A stretch of 64,000 nucleotides of DNA from Phytoseiulus persimilis (GCA_037576195.1 CM075102.1:26098745-26162744); one strand, 5' to 3'. Shown: positions 24,467 through 34,854, numbered from the stretch's first letter. Notes: generated by a model not told the origin, from the sequence alone. Translations and numbers: made by a program.

Positions 24467-25271
24467 TTTTCACTTTAGCGCTCTCTTCCCTAACTCACAG
24501 AATTGTTGGCGCGTTTCCGGCGAGCAGCCATAGAAGCTTACCTGCGATGCCAGCCCGGCGGAATCCGTGCGCGGGAGTAACATCCTAGCGCAAACACTTG
24601 ACAGAGTCGCAGTCCATGCGAGTTGCAGGGGAAGAAATTCAGTTCCATTCCACTCGGTCGATTCTACACTTTTCGGTTTTTCCTATTCAGTGAGCCCTAT
24701 CATCGCTATCCTCCCCCCAAAATGCATGGCGTATTCAGTCGGGAGTCGGGATATCACACTGCAGTTCGCAGACAGGGCTCCATTAGTCTGCTTGCAGATT
24801 TTCGCCGTGGAATCCGAGGGCCGCGCTGATTGACCTGATAATCCAGCTCCGCAAACACAAAGGAGTGCTCGTCGCTTCCGGGAAGCAAGTTGGAGGATTC
24901 GCGCCCCTGGGTATCGAGGGGGGGGGGTGACGCATGGAGATATGAGGGAAGCATTTGCGGGTCAACGAGCGCGGACCGTTGAGAAGTCGAAAGCGCGGTC
25001 TGTCCTGGGTTGGACGTAATGGGGACAATTCCCGTAGCTCTGATGAGTCGGTTACCCGCAACAAGAACGATGTCGAATTCATGTTGCCATCCGTGAATTT
25101 GCTTCAGGATATGCTCCCCATCAGTCGGTTCGTCAGACAAGCGAGATTTGCACCCGTCTTCATAACAGAAATCCTCGAACCGCTTACTTGCAGCTGTATT
25201 TCTCAGCGTCGTGATTCTTCTCGTTCTTTCTCTCGCTATCATCGGTTCGTCGTAGATGACAAGGGATTGAA
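24467..25271. other. Intergenic stretch upstream of MCMBP
   Basis: Should contain the MCMBP promoter and 5' untranslated region. A G run (about 10 G) lies near 24919. Both strands are open for about 100-160 codons between 24754 and 25323. Both translations contain protein-like stretches, but I could not choose between them or find splice partners, so no gene is called here. Confidence 0.35.
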
Positions 25272-25553
25272 ATGGAAAAAAACAGAGTTGGATTTATTCC
25301 GACGAATTCTCGGACGATTCTAACATTCTGCGAGTGTGATGGAGAGGATCAACAGCAGCGACCCAAGAAGTCGCTCTTTTCCGAGCACCAACTTGAGCTC
25401 ATGTGTGTCACCGAAATTACCGTCGATGATCGTTCTTTCATTGGAATTTATCTGGAACCAGCTGGTCAACCAAAAGAGAAGAAACTATCCCTTCCGTACT
25501 TTCCTACATTTCGAGCATATCATACAGAGGAACCTCAGGCTAGCATCAACTGA
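25272..25553 (+). CDS. Unidentified C-terminal exon or small protein
   Basis: A 93-codon frame with balanced composition and protein-like stretches (ELMCVTEITVDDRSFIGIYLE, then KKLSLPYFPTFRAYH). It ends in TGA only about 20 bases before the stop codon of the convergent minus-strand gene. No family recognised. The ATG at 25272 may be internal, and the true start may lie in an upstream exon within the two-strand-open region 24955-25270. A chance ORF cannot be excluded. Confidence 0.3.
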   Translation: MEKNRVGFIPTNSRTILTFCECDGEDQQQRPKKSLFSEHQLELMCVTEITVDDRSFIGIYLEPAGQPKEKKLSLPYFPTFRAYHTEEPQASIN

Positions 25554-25570
25554 TGCGTTCTCAATCCTAG

Positions 25571-26661
25571 TTAAAACATATCTTCACTGTCTTCGGGAGT
25601 AGCCCTCAGATTATCGGACCCCTCGTAGCCCATGAGAATATTGTAGTAGACCGGTGCCTTGAAATTCGACGGATCCACATACTGAGGAATCCTCAAACCG
25701 GGAATCTCTACGAGAAGATTGTGAAGCTTCGAAGCTGTCGCTGTGCCAGGCTGGATGCGGGTTGTCCTCGTCTATTGAAATATCAAGAATACATGTAGCG
25801 CTCCGCTGGAACTTTGCAATGATTTCAAGATCGCATGTGGGACATCGTTCCGAACATCCTCATGCGATGGAGTAACGGATGGTGCCTTACATTGAACCAA
25901 AAAGGGTTGCAGTGAGAAGCGATGAAGTAGTTGCGCTCCACGTTGTAGTACATCCGCACGATATTGGCTTTTGAAAAAATATATGTTCCGACAAAGAATA
26001 CCGCAGTGATAACAAAGAATGCGTAGAATTCTGAGTCGGTTTTCGGCAGGACAGCAGACATTTTGGGCTCCTCGCTCTCTAACTTGGATGGGGCTGAAAC
26101 AAGGATCGAAGAGATCCGCTGAGTCTTCGTATAGCATCGCCCAAGGCGACGCATCAACATGCAATCCGAAATGTCGAGTCTGCCCGCCGCATGGAAGAAT
26201 ATGTAAGCAGGGCGAGCGACTTCGCACAGTTTTCACATACAGTTGATATCCGGGAACGATTCTTCAGCGAATGACTGATTCCCGCCATCCTTGAAGTGCA
26301 CTAACTCACTTTTTCCCAAAAGTTCCAGCGTGAGCAATATGAGAATACTGCCATTCATGAAGAGTACGAAAGGAGGTACCATCTCGAAAGACTTCTGGGG
26401 GCCTTTATAAATCAGCTCGACAGTTTTCGCGTCGACACGGTCCCGCTTGAAGTGGGTCGAATCCTTGAGCCCTGGCAGTTTCACCAGGGGTCTGTACTTG
26501 TCGCGTGGTCTCTTCAGATACCCGCGGCATTGTGGTGAGAGACATTTCTGAAATTCATCAGCGTGATGTGAGATTTCATCACCCCCGATCAGGACCTAGC
26601 TCCGCCAACGTCTAACTCTGCTGCGTTCGGATAAATAAGCTCTTCTCAAGCTCGATTCCAT
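25571..26661 (-). CDS. Two-membrane-segment protein, perhaps TMEM186/TMEM223-like mitochondrial protein
   Basis: Seen: three exons with matching phases: 26547-26310, 26093-25891 and 25771-25571. Donors are GTGAGT and GTAAGG, acceptors TTTCAG and AATAG. A small first exon, 26661-26617, is predicted because the frame lacks an ATG. It would supply MESSLRRAYLSERSR, an arginine-rich presequence-like start, joined in phase 0, for 228 aa in total. The protein has a basic N-terminal third, a hydrophobic segment (VPPFVLFMNGSILILLTLEL), a polar loop, a second segment (FYAFFVITAVFFVGTYIF), then YYN, HCNPFWFN and a soluble tail ending EDSEDMF. The hairpin followed by a short beta-rich tail, and the length, resemble the TMEM70/TMEM186/TMEM223 group of mitochondrial inner-membrane assembly factors. 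This assignment is an inference from topology and a weak local match. It starts only a few bases after PRORP ends. Confidence 0.55.
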
Positions 26662-26672
26662 AACGAGAATCT

Positions 26673-28109
26673 TTATTCATCGTATAGGTCAGGTATCCGA
26701 CGCCGTATACAAAACCATTTCGTCACGACGCCCGGTGCGAGGAAATGGGGGATGTGCCATCCATGGGAGTCTTTGAAGGGAACAATGAAGTGCTTCGGAG
26801 CAAATCGCAGTATTTTCTTATCTCGGCCAAAACCGCTGACGCTACAATAGTCCTTGCGGGTGGTGTACCACCGCTCAAAAATTTCGTAGGTATCGTCTTC
26901 AGGGTTCGTAAGTAGCTGCTGTTTGTATTTGTATATATGGTCGCGCAAGATGTCTGAAGTTAGCATTCGGCAGTCTCGATGACTCATCAGGGCAGCCATG
27001 AGGAGGTATGGATCATCTTTGGACACATCCGCGACGCTATAGAACACCACACCGGGCGGCAAGCTGAGCTTTTTGAGCAACCTCATGGCGTGCGCTCTCG
27101 ACAGTATCAAAATCCTTTTGAAGCCTTCGTCGTGATACTCCTGACATGCTGCTTCGATTGCTCTAGCTGGCCTTTCGAATTTGTAGATCAAGTTCAAACC
27201 ATCTATAACCGCATCGAATGGCCCATTCTCATTCATGAAATTTTCGAATGTTGTTAGCTCTGCTGGGTGGCTACAGAGATATATATTTTCTTGCTTCAAA
27301 ACCCGTTCTAGGGTTGATTTTTTCAACTTTTGGAACTCTTCTGGAGTCAGTTTGCCCTCCGGGAACAGAGTTTTGCATTTGCAACACCTCCGCCTGTATA
27401 TCTGTACTTGCTCTACTTCGAATTTTTTGCACCATGGCTTGCTCTGAGTGACATCAAAACCAACTTCGAAACGGGCTCCTACCCTGACCATGTACTCCAG
27501 AAAGTCTATAGCGATTTCGTCATTTTCCACTATCGATTCCGAATAAGAACCGATCCATGGACGTTTACCAGAGAATTTCAACCATTCGATGCCTTCATCA
27601 AAGCTCCCCTCTAGAAACATTCTCTGCGCGACGACTGAAGTCAATTTCGGCCCCGGCAGCGAATCACTCTCCCGAATCAGTTTGAGAGCATCACGCCATT
27701 TTGACGTCCGGCAAAGCGCTTCAGCTATGGAATGGGAGACTAAAGTAGTGAAGATGGCGTGTCTCTCAGAAAGGAAATTCCAGCAACGGAGAATCTCGTC
27801 AGGATCTTCGCAAAGCTTCATATACTTTGCAATGTGCGTCACGCCCAGGTTTTCTAGCCCCGTATGGTCCACGAACTGACGAAGATGAGTGAAGCTCTCG
27901 GAATCAACCAGGGCCAGAAAGATTGCCGTTGCAAACGAGCCTCGGAAAACGTCTCGGTTTTCCTCCTGCACCTTCAAGAACTCCTCGTCGCGAATTCTCT
28001 CCCAATCGACAACATCTTGGTTCAAGATGACATCTCGGAGATGCTGTTCGAAGCCTAGAGGAACCGCTTGGCTGAAGTCGAAACTTATGGCGTCCCTATT
28101 TGTCGCCAT
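26673..28109 (-). CDS. PRORP: Mitochondrial ribonuclease P catalytic subunit (protein-only RNase P)
   Basis: Removes 5' leaders from mitochondrial tRNA precursors. In animals it works with a methyltransferase (TRMT10C) and a dehydrogenase (HSD17B10). Seen: an uninterrupted 478-codon frame from the ATG at 28109. The N-terminal half is helical, as in the PPR part. A zinc-type CxxC (RRCCKCKTLFPEGK) lies in the middle, and the NYN metallonuclease follows with VIDGLNLIYKF, SKDDPYLLMAAL and MLTSDILRDH, supplying the conserved aspartates. Near the C-terminus GWHIPHF and a later WFC supply the His and Cys that complete the zinc site. A good acceptor (TTGCAG) precedes position 28160, and the frame is open upstream of the ATG with basic residues. 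A short upstream exon may therefore encode the mitochondrial targeting start. The stop codon overlaps AATAAA (26677-26672). Confidence 0.95.
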   Translation of the reverse strand: MATNRDAISFDFSQAVPLGFEQHLRDVILNQDVVDWERIRDEEFLKVQEENRDVFRGSFATAIFLALVDSESFTHLRQFVDHTGLENLGVTHIAKYMKLCEDPDEILRCWNFLSERHAIFTTLVSHSIAEALCRTSKWRDALKLIRESDSLPGPKLTSVVAQRMFLEGSFDEGIEWLKFSGKRPWIGSYSESIVENDEIAIDFLEYMVRVGARFEVGFDVTQSKPWCKKFEVEQVQIYRRRCCKCKTLFPEGKLTPEEFQKLKKSTLERVLKQENIYLCSHPAELTTFENFMNENGPFDAVIDGLNLIYKFERPARAIEAACQEYHDEGFKRILILSRAHAMRLLKKLSLPPGVVFYSVADVSKDDPYLLMAALMSHRDCRMLTSDILRDHIYKYKQQLLTNPEDDTYEIFERWYTTRKDYCSVSGFGRDKKILRFAPKHFIVPFKDSHGWHIPHFLAPGVVTKWFCIRRRIPDLYDE

Positions 28110-28832
28110 GCGACTGCGCTGCGCACGAAATCGAACACTCTGTTGCAAGACATGAATGCGCTGCAATCCAGAAAGGTTAGATATCTTAGTGGCGCCGGGT
28201 TAACTTTGGGTTCCCATGCCGGAACGGAGTTGGTCGGCTTTTCAAACTGTTTCAACAACAGAAGCGTTCATGTTTCACGAAGTCACACCTGGCTCCTGGA
28301 GGGAGGACAATCTCCACAGCCTTTCTTGCGAATGTTTTCGAGTCATGTTACGAGTCGTTGGCTATCCGGACAGCTCTATTCGCGCAGGGTTCTCTTGACC
28401 GCGGGGCTATATGAAACGTACTGCGAGCACGGGCACGCTGGACTTACCGTGATATTTGAGGCACGCCGAAAAATGAAAGCAGCGAACATGCTGCGTTTCC
28501 GAGCAACTGTCCGCGCGGGTATCTAAACTGTGCTTGTTTTCCCTCGTTTCCCACGTACGGGTGCCCCACATCAACACACGCTTCTTAAACCACGGATCGA
28601 GCTTAAAATGCGGAGCTTGTTTATCGTTTTCGGAGTAGGCTGGCATTCTATAGGCTAGCATCACGCGTGGAGAATAAGTACCCTGTCAGGGATCAACCGG
28701 TCGCAAAGAGTTTGCGCGACTCGATGTCTGGCTTTGCGCAGTGCTGAGTTCGAGTGAGACGCCGCGCTGCTTCACGCCGGTCTGGAGAGCTGCTGAATCG
28801 CGAGCCGGGAAGTGTTTGGAGCGGCTTCTCAA
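28110..28832. promoter_or_regulatory. Divergent promoter region of PRORP and WDR74
   Basis: The two genes are transcribed away from each other with about 700 bases between their first certain codons. The interval must hold both start sites, probably including the 5' exon of PRORP that ends somewhere before the acceptor at 28161. I see no clear TATA box. Confidence 0.5.
28559..28664 (-). CDS. Possible first exon resembling FAM162/UPF0389
   Basis: An open frame starting ATG at 28664 reads AYSENDKQAPHFKLDPWFKKRVLMWGTR and then meets a good donor (GTACGT). The pattern P-x-x-K-x-D-x-W-x-KK-x-L-x-W resembles the conserved core of FAM162/UPF0389 mitochondrial membrane proteins. The rest of that domain could not be found downstream, so this may be a relic, an alternative 5' exon, or chance. 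Confidence 0.15.
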
Positions 28833-29971
28833 ATGGAGGAAGCTTCAGCAGAAAATATGCCCGGATCGTCGGACGACACGTACCACGTGTATTGCGGTGC
28901 CGAAACCGGCTATCTGAAAGGCATAAATATTCACAAAAAGACCTTTGCGAACCTCAATAAGGGTTCGAACCTCGACCGAGATTATGAAATCACTGTGATG
29001 ATATGGGCGAATGAAGATGAGAGTCAAATACATTGTGCGCTCAAAAATCAGGTGAGTGTTCCGACTGGGAATTCGCTGTTAATGATGAAGAGGCATGTTT
29101 TCTATGATGGATGATGGAGAGGGAACTCCGGCTAAGCTTCCCCCTTCCGATTTGTCGCTCAAAACCTCGAAACTCACACCGTGGCTCATCCATTTAGGTT
29201 ATCGCAACGTATGAAGCCGACACCGGCTTTCTGCTCGACACGCGGGATGTGACTGCCGGCGAAGGCCCCATCAAAGGACTAGAAATGTTGGACCAGAACC
29301 TGGTGACTTGTTCCAGGTCCGGCGCTTTCCGCGTGTGGCGTAATAGCCGACCTGTCGAAGTAGACGTTGGGAAGGATGTATGTCGGATGCGAAAGAGTCC
29401 CTTCTCTGACCTCTTCGCTACCGGTGGCCAAGAAAACGATCTCAAAGTCTGGGATTTAGCGCAACCAGAGCAGCCTGTATTCGTGGCGAAGAATGTTCGG
29501 AACGATAAGCTAGATCTGCGAGTGCCTGTCTGGGTGACGGATTTAAGATTCCTCGACGACTCCAAAATCGTTGTCGGCACGGGTTATAACAAAATACGCA
29601 TATATGACACAAAGGGCCAGCAGCGAAGACCAGTCACTGAGGTTGATTTTGATGAATATCCCATAACTACGCTGTCCCTGGTGCCCAACCGAGAGCACAA
29701 CGTTGTCGCGGGAAACACGCATGGCCGAGTAGCATTATTTGACCTCCGGATGCAGAAATTGGTCTACTGCTTCAAAGGCTTCGCGGGATCCGTGCGTTCT
29801 GTTGAGGTCCATCCAAGCAAACCTTACCTATTCTCATGTAGTCTCGATAGATTCATTCGTGTTCATGACATCGATCGCCACGTTCTGCTCTCGAAAATTT
29901 ACTTGAAGTCGAGGTTGAGTTCGCTATTGATACGCACGTCATTTCAGGGAGCTGATCTTGAAATGGGCTAG
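28833..29971 (+). CDS. WDR74: WD repeat protein 74 (ribosome biogenesis)
   Basis: Seen: exon 1 is 28833-29051 (73 codons), intron 29052-29197 (GTGAGT...TTTAG), exon 2 is 29198-29971, giving 330 aa. Hallmarks of the family: VYCGAETGYLKGINI at the start, TCSRSGAFRVW, a VCRMR motif, ATGGQENDLKVWDL, VFVAKNVRNDKLDLRVPVWVTD (strongly conserved), GYNKIRIYD, QRRPV, VVAGNTHGRVALFDLR, FAGSVRSVEVHPSKPYLFSCSLDRFIRVH and KIYLKSRLSSLL. Known role: nucleolar beta-propeller (yeast Nsa1) in pre-60S ribosome maturation, linked with the AAA ATPase NVL. The charged C-terminal tail seen in mammals is absent and the frame stops soon after the propeller. The ATG was chosen at 28833 because an earlier GTG in frame is not a credible start. 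Confidence 0.94.
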
Positions 29972-30102
29972 CCGTAAGGAACATCTTAAAATTAAACAAC
30001 ATCGTATTATTCATTCCGCGCCTTGAAGTTGTTTTTCATGTCATCTGAAATTCTGAATATCATGGAATCCGCAAACAAAGTAGCGATTGTTCTGTTGAAT
30101 TA

Positions 30103-30108
30103 AATAAA
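30103..30108 (+). terminator. Poly(A) signal of WDR74
   Basis: AATAAA about 130 bases after the WDR74 stop. It lies about 30 bases from the minus-strand AATAAA at 30139-30144, so the two convergent 3' ends meet or overlap here. Confidence 0.5.
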
Positions 30109-30138
30109 CCCGTGAAGTATTGAATATCATCCCCTTTC

Positions 30139-30144
30139 TTTATT
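30139..30144 (-). terminator. Poly(A) signal of UBL7
   Basis: AATAAA on the minus strand about 340 bases after the UBL7 stop codon, facing the WDR74 signal. Confidence 0.4.
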
Positions 30145-30482
30145 GGGAAACATCCGCGAGAACGAAACTTTCATAGACTCTATCCTTGATTATTTTGTAA
30201 TCGCGAGTTCCTCACTCCCCTCCGGAGCTACGCAGGGCATGGGACACTCCGAAGTAGCTGTCTTCTGAAATTCTAAACTCATCCGTGGCCCGATCGGAAC
30301 TTGGAGTCACAATCGCTCCGGAGCTGCGACCGTTCCGGATGTCTCCTCAATTCTTGTGCGACTCGAGAGCTTCGGGGGGCAGCCCCAGCAGCCGGAGACA
30401 TGGCACAACACACTATGGTGTGATGATGATGAGACTCCTCTGTATTCCTTCGAGATGAAGTCGCCAATGAACATGAACTCGT

Positions 30483-31911
30483 TCATTCCTGGAGTAGCAG
30501 ACTGACAGCCATGTCTACGTCTCCCCCGCTCTTGACTAGTGCTTCGATACAAGCTCTCTCATCGAAAAACCCCATGTCTTTCATGATCCCCAGCTGCCAG
30601 CCAAATGTTTGTGTCGCGACTTCTGCTTGAGAACTGTATGCGGCCTGCAATGCCGCCTGTAGCATGGTACCAGTTACGCCTCGTTGGGGAGCTTGTGAAG
30701 GTCCTGAAACAAGAGCATTCTAGTTTTTCGGAAACCCAGAACGGAAGATCTTCAACCACGTGGGCACTTCGCAGAGCCTTAATCCATCTCACCAGGTTGA
30801 GGTTCTCCGGAAGGTCCAGGCTGCGGAGGATCGTTGGACCCAGTCGTTCCCGTATAGCTGTTTGTCGATGCACTGCCGAAGACGAGCCTCGGATCGCTCA
30901 ATGCGAGGTCGTCGCGGGATATGGTACCATCCTCTATCGACTCGTTTTCAGACTCGTCCACGGACGGCTCGAACAAATACTGGTTCGGAGGGTCTGGAGG
31001 GACGACCCTGGTTAAACTGGGAGCCCAATCAATGGCTCTCATGAGGGCATCTCCGAGCAAAGGATGCTTCTCGGCAATCTCATCTAGCTCATGGGAATAC
31101 TTGGACATCAAGTATTTGGCGAGGAGACTGGCACTTTGGATTATCCCAAAAGTTGCTGCATCCAGCTCCGGCATGTCGAGATGAATCTTCCGCAGAAACT
31201 CAGCCTTTCCTGCGGATGAAAATTTATTCTCATGAGTTATCTGCAGTCAGCTTCGAATTCTGAGCTCAGTTTAGGCTTAGTCGTATAGAGCAGTTTTTCA
31301 CTCGCGAGAGAATCAAAATTTGCCTTTATTTACTAAGTGCTACTTCCTAGTCAGCTTACTGAGTATATAGAAGAACTTCATATCGTAGAGGGTCTTGATT
31401 GCACTCAAGATTTTGGTCCTGACTTGTGGTTTAGTTGGAGTTGATGATATTCGTTGTGCGTCAATTTTCGGGTAGACCAATATAGTCGATCCGTCCCTTA
31501 TCCCTGCGGCCTCAAACGTCGATGCGTCCTCGAGAAGTTTTCCTGTTAATTCATTCGTATTGAGTTCTTTCGGACCACTCGCTCGAGCTCTTGTCGAACT
31601 ATTCTTTCGATCACAATGGATCCATCAGGGGTGATTTCCCATGGTGCCCTAGCTGATTGCTGCGAGGAGGACGGAGTTTTGCCAAGAGGGTCCCTTCTGC
31701 AGTAGCGGCCGCTCAGCGAACAGTTGCACTCACCATAATATACCAGCTGGATATCAGTAGATGACTTGTTGAAACTTTCGGCACTCAGTTTTCTCAGATG
31801 AGCGATCGTCTCCCCGGGAGTCGCTCGAAGGGGCTTTCTCCGAAAATATCTGTTGTCCGCATCGGGAACGATCTCCATCACAGTGAAGGAGATCGGAACT
31901 TGAAGAGCCAT
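30483..31911 (-). CDS. UBL7: Ubiquitin-like protein 7 (UBL-UBA protein)
   Basis: Seen: four exons, 31911-31734, 31542-31360, 31209-30793 and 30703-30483, with phases that all match, giving 332 aa (human about 380). A ubiquitin-like domain spans exons 1-2: PGETIAHLRKL, then IQLVYYGK split across the intron, and GIRDGSTILVYPK. A central region has HPLLGDALMRAI and a QYLFEPSVDESENE stretch, matching the FLFEGLSDDED site of the human protein. A Pro/Gly/Ser linker follows, then a C-terminal UBA domain (LGIMKDMGFFDERACIEALVKSGGDVDMAVSLLL) ending the protein. Known of the family: a ubiquitin-binding adaptor of the UBL-UBA type. Mammalian UBL7 has been linked to innate signalling, but a conserved role is not settled. 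Transcribed divergently from the gene at 32680. Confidence 0.88.
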
Positions 31912-32679
31912 ATCTGATTTGGGGGGGAGAAACTCATTTTTTCAAGTATAAACGCTCACATTGAGAGACTTATTGGCGATTCGAAAGCTCATAACTCGAA
32001 ACAGTCGGACAGAGAATCTCATCGGTTCATGTCCCGATTTGAGAGCACGAGGGGGGCTATAAACGACTGAGGATGGCTTTGCGCAGCCGCGATGTGACTG
32101 GGAACACGCAAGGAAGCTCACCTGGATGGTTCGAGGTACTCTGAAGAGGATGTGACTCTGTATCACTTATTAACGTAGTCCGTGCTACCACGTTTTCACC
32201 AGCGAACGATGTGATCTTGCACTGAACTCGATTCAGTTCTCGTTAAGTCATGCTCCTTCCACAGACAAGATCCAGGACTCGCGGAGGCGGTTATTGAAGG
32301 TTCACTGATCTCGTCTCGATGGGTGCAGCTGAGCGAGTATATTGTTGTTGTGGTTCGCGACCGTCTGCTACAGTGTTCGAAATCGCGTGCTTACTTGCGT
32401 ACATCGAATTTCCCTCAAATCTGCAGACCTGAAATTTTTAAGCTTCCTCGGGCATTCAAGTCAGGTAAGCATTTGATATTCCCTTGGAAGCATCTCAAAG
32501 TCATTGACAGTCGATCTTGTGATCACCAGAAAGACTACCTATCGGGGTTCTACGGGAGGCACCAAGGACCGCGGTTCGGAACGATCGGAGCTTGAGCGTC
32601 TCTCGCTGAGTCGTTGTCTCGCTGACCCCTAGACCATCGACGGAACATTCCAACATTTTTCTGGAATCATCAAACACTC
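31912..32679. promoter_or_regulatory. Divergent promoter region of UBL7 and the 32.7-kb gene
   Basis: No gene-like frame. A strong donor (AG/GTAAGC) at 32465 on the plus strand suggests a noncoding first exon of the downstream gene. Confidence 0.4.
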
Positions 32680-33366
32680 ATGGATGAGCGGCCCAAGGCC
32701 GGAAGCTCCGAGGTTGACGTTGTCGTCTGCGCGAATGACAAGGAACCGACTCCGCTCAAAAAACCGCTGTCGAAGACGATATCCAGGTTCGATTGTTTCA
32801 TATTCGATCAGCTGTTCGCGGAACGCCCCTATCTGGTTCGTCTTACTGAATCCAATTGTGGTTTGCCCGAGCTGTTTCGTGAAGTGCCAAAGACGAACCG
32901 ACCTCCCTCAGCCTCTTGCGAACGATCGCATGAGCTAAATCATCGAGTTCGATATGAACTTCTCGGAGCTCTCCGCGTTCAGCCAGTGGTTGAATGGAAT
33001 GGACAGTCAGTACCAGGAGAGACCCGCATCGCACAGCGCCGATTACAGTCGAGTTGTTCAAGCGAACGTTAGAAAGGCCAGGAAGGTTAATAACATCGAA
33101 TCACGAACCGCGCATCTTGACGTCCGCATGAGCCATGACGTCGATCCGAATCTCGTCAGGGAACCGAAACTCCTAGTGACTCGCCCAACCGGGGGTTTCA
33201 GGGACACAAAAACTTCACGACGCTCTCACGGGAATATGCCATTCTGTTCCAGGAGTTGGATTTGATCGTTGAACGAATTCGAACGCAGCACGAGACCAAA
33301 CCTCAAAGAGCCAGTGCAGCGATGCGTGTTCATAACCTCCTTGTAGGGGCCAGAGCATGTTCCTGA
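32680..33366 (+). CDS. Unidentified spliced gene, coiled-coil-like C-terminal part
   Basis: Seen: three exons joined in phase 0 throughout: 32680-32883, 32948-33085 and 33202-33366, giving 168 aa. Donors are GTGCCA and GTTAAT (weak), acceptors ATCGAG and TTTCAG. The first part reads SRFDCFIFDQLFAERPYLVRL and CGLPELFRE. The middle starts FDMNFSELSAFSQWL. The last exon has heptad spacing (YAILFQELDLIVERIRTQ) and ends MRVHNLLVGARACS. Overall shape, and the last exon in particular, faintly recall small coiled-coil trafficking proteins such as IFT20, but the match is too weak to name. SNAPC1 starts about 110 bases downstream, so the two may share regulation. The exon chain is my reconstruction. 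Confidence 0.5.
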
Positions 33367-33475
33367 GACCGTGGAGATTATCGCATGACGACCCACTCTG
33401 AATTATCCTTCCTAGGAGGATGAAGACGTGCGCTGATTTGTTGCTCATTCAATCGAGATCCTAAACGGACGCGAC

Positions 33476-34751
33476 ATGGCCAGTGCAAAGCCCGGGAATA
33501 CACAGCGAGACACGCGTGTGTTCCTAGAACGAGTGGTGGCACAAAGTTTGGATGCTCTAATGAAAGACCTGAGTCGCATCCGTTTCGCATTTGAAGCGAA
33601 GAAGAGTGCCCGCTTCGAAGACTTCAGTGCCACGTTCCGTGAGCTCCGGGCCTCGATGTTATTCCAGGGGTGAGTTTCGAATGGGGAGGCGACTTCCAGC
33701 CTGCTTCTGTTGAGATTCATAACCCATACTGACGGCGTGTGCTGAGGGTCGGCGAGGGGGGCAGAGTTGAGAAACGCCGGTCGAGATTCCCTCCAGGCTG
33801 GACGAAAACGATTCAGACCGATGTTAATATCTTCATTACCATATCAGGCACGCCTCTGAGACAAACGCGAAAATTTTCATCGAAGATACCTATCAGGTTC
33901 TCCTACTCGAGTTCGAGGATACTCAGGTCATCTTCGCGAAGATATTCATCATATACATGCTATACGCGGCGTATTATTGTCAGACATGCAGACCTCGGGT
34001 ACCGGTAAGCTCAGCTCAGAACTCAGAGACGTCTTAGCTGATGTGGTCATTGAACCCGATTGTCTCGACTCTTACACGTGAGACTAAAGTTTGACAGAAA
34101 ACCGTCATCATTGCAGATCCGGCTCAGACAGGATGATGAAACGCGCCTGGAAGAATTCATGGAGACCTGCCGGAAAGACAACCACTCTGACATTATCTAC
34201 GCGTTCCGGAGACTGCAAGCGGATTGTGCTTTCCACTATGTCCACACGTTGCGTTCCTACGGTTTCAAGTCCTACGTGCTCGACCCACAGCAATCAACGC
34301 ATCGGAAAATGCGTCTCAACAATAGGATCGCAAGCCACCGATACGTGCTCAACAGTACCGATCTTTTCCGAGTAAGAACTACCCCTGGAAACCGGTTGAG
34401 TTCCGGTCGAGGGCGGAGTTTTGATCCTGCGTCGGCCCGATTGCGATAGACTGAGAGGCCTTTTTTTTCCAGCGGCTGTCGTTCGTCCACGAAAACTACT
34501 GCGAGTTGAAGAATGCTCTGAATCTCAGGGCAGAAGAAGAGGCACTGGAGCGCGACAATCCTTTTGAAGAAATGCACAGATCTGTCCTGAAGGCGGGGAA
34601 AGCTGTTCAAGGAAAGGAGGACGAGGCTCAAGAGGACGCAGAAGGCCTGTCCGACGACGAAGGAGACGAAGACTTCGCTGAGGAAGACCCCGAAGTCGTC
34701 ATTGAACTGAATGCCAACGATTTCGAAAATGAGACTGAATCCCTGAGCTGA
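33476..34751 (+). CDS. SNAPC1: snRNA-activating protein complex subunit 1
   Basis: Seen: four exons, 33476-33669, 33848-34004, 34117-34371 and 34473-34751, all phases compatible, giving 294 aa (human 368). Conserved parts: SARFEDFSATFRELRASMLFQG at the end of exon 1 (human has a near-identical FEDF...W/R block), FIEDTYQVLLLEFEDTQVIFAKIFIIYMLYAAYYCQ, then IRLRQDDETRLEEF, DIIYAFRRLQADCAFHYV, and a YxL-rich stretch. The tail is strongly acidic (AEEDPEVVIELN). Known role: a core subunit of SNAPc (with SNAPC3 and SNAPC4), which binds the proximal sequence element of snRNA and 7SK/U6-type promoters and recruits RNA polymerase II or III. The exon 2 donor was taken as GTAAGC at 34005; GTACCG six bases earlier is an alternative. 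Confidence 0.9.
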
Positions 34752-34854
34752 CATCAACAATTCAATGTTAGTTTTTGAGATGAAACATGAATCGCAGCCA
34801 GCGCGAGCTGTTCAGTGACACATTTCTTCCATTTTCATCCCTGTTGTCGAGTGT

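Noticed and set aside
28812..28832. Earlier GTG start for WDR74
   Set aside because: Eukaryotic initiation at GTG is unlikely; the first in-frame ATG at 28833 gives the expected N-terminus.
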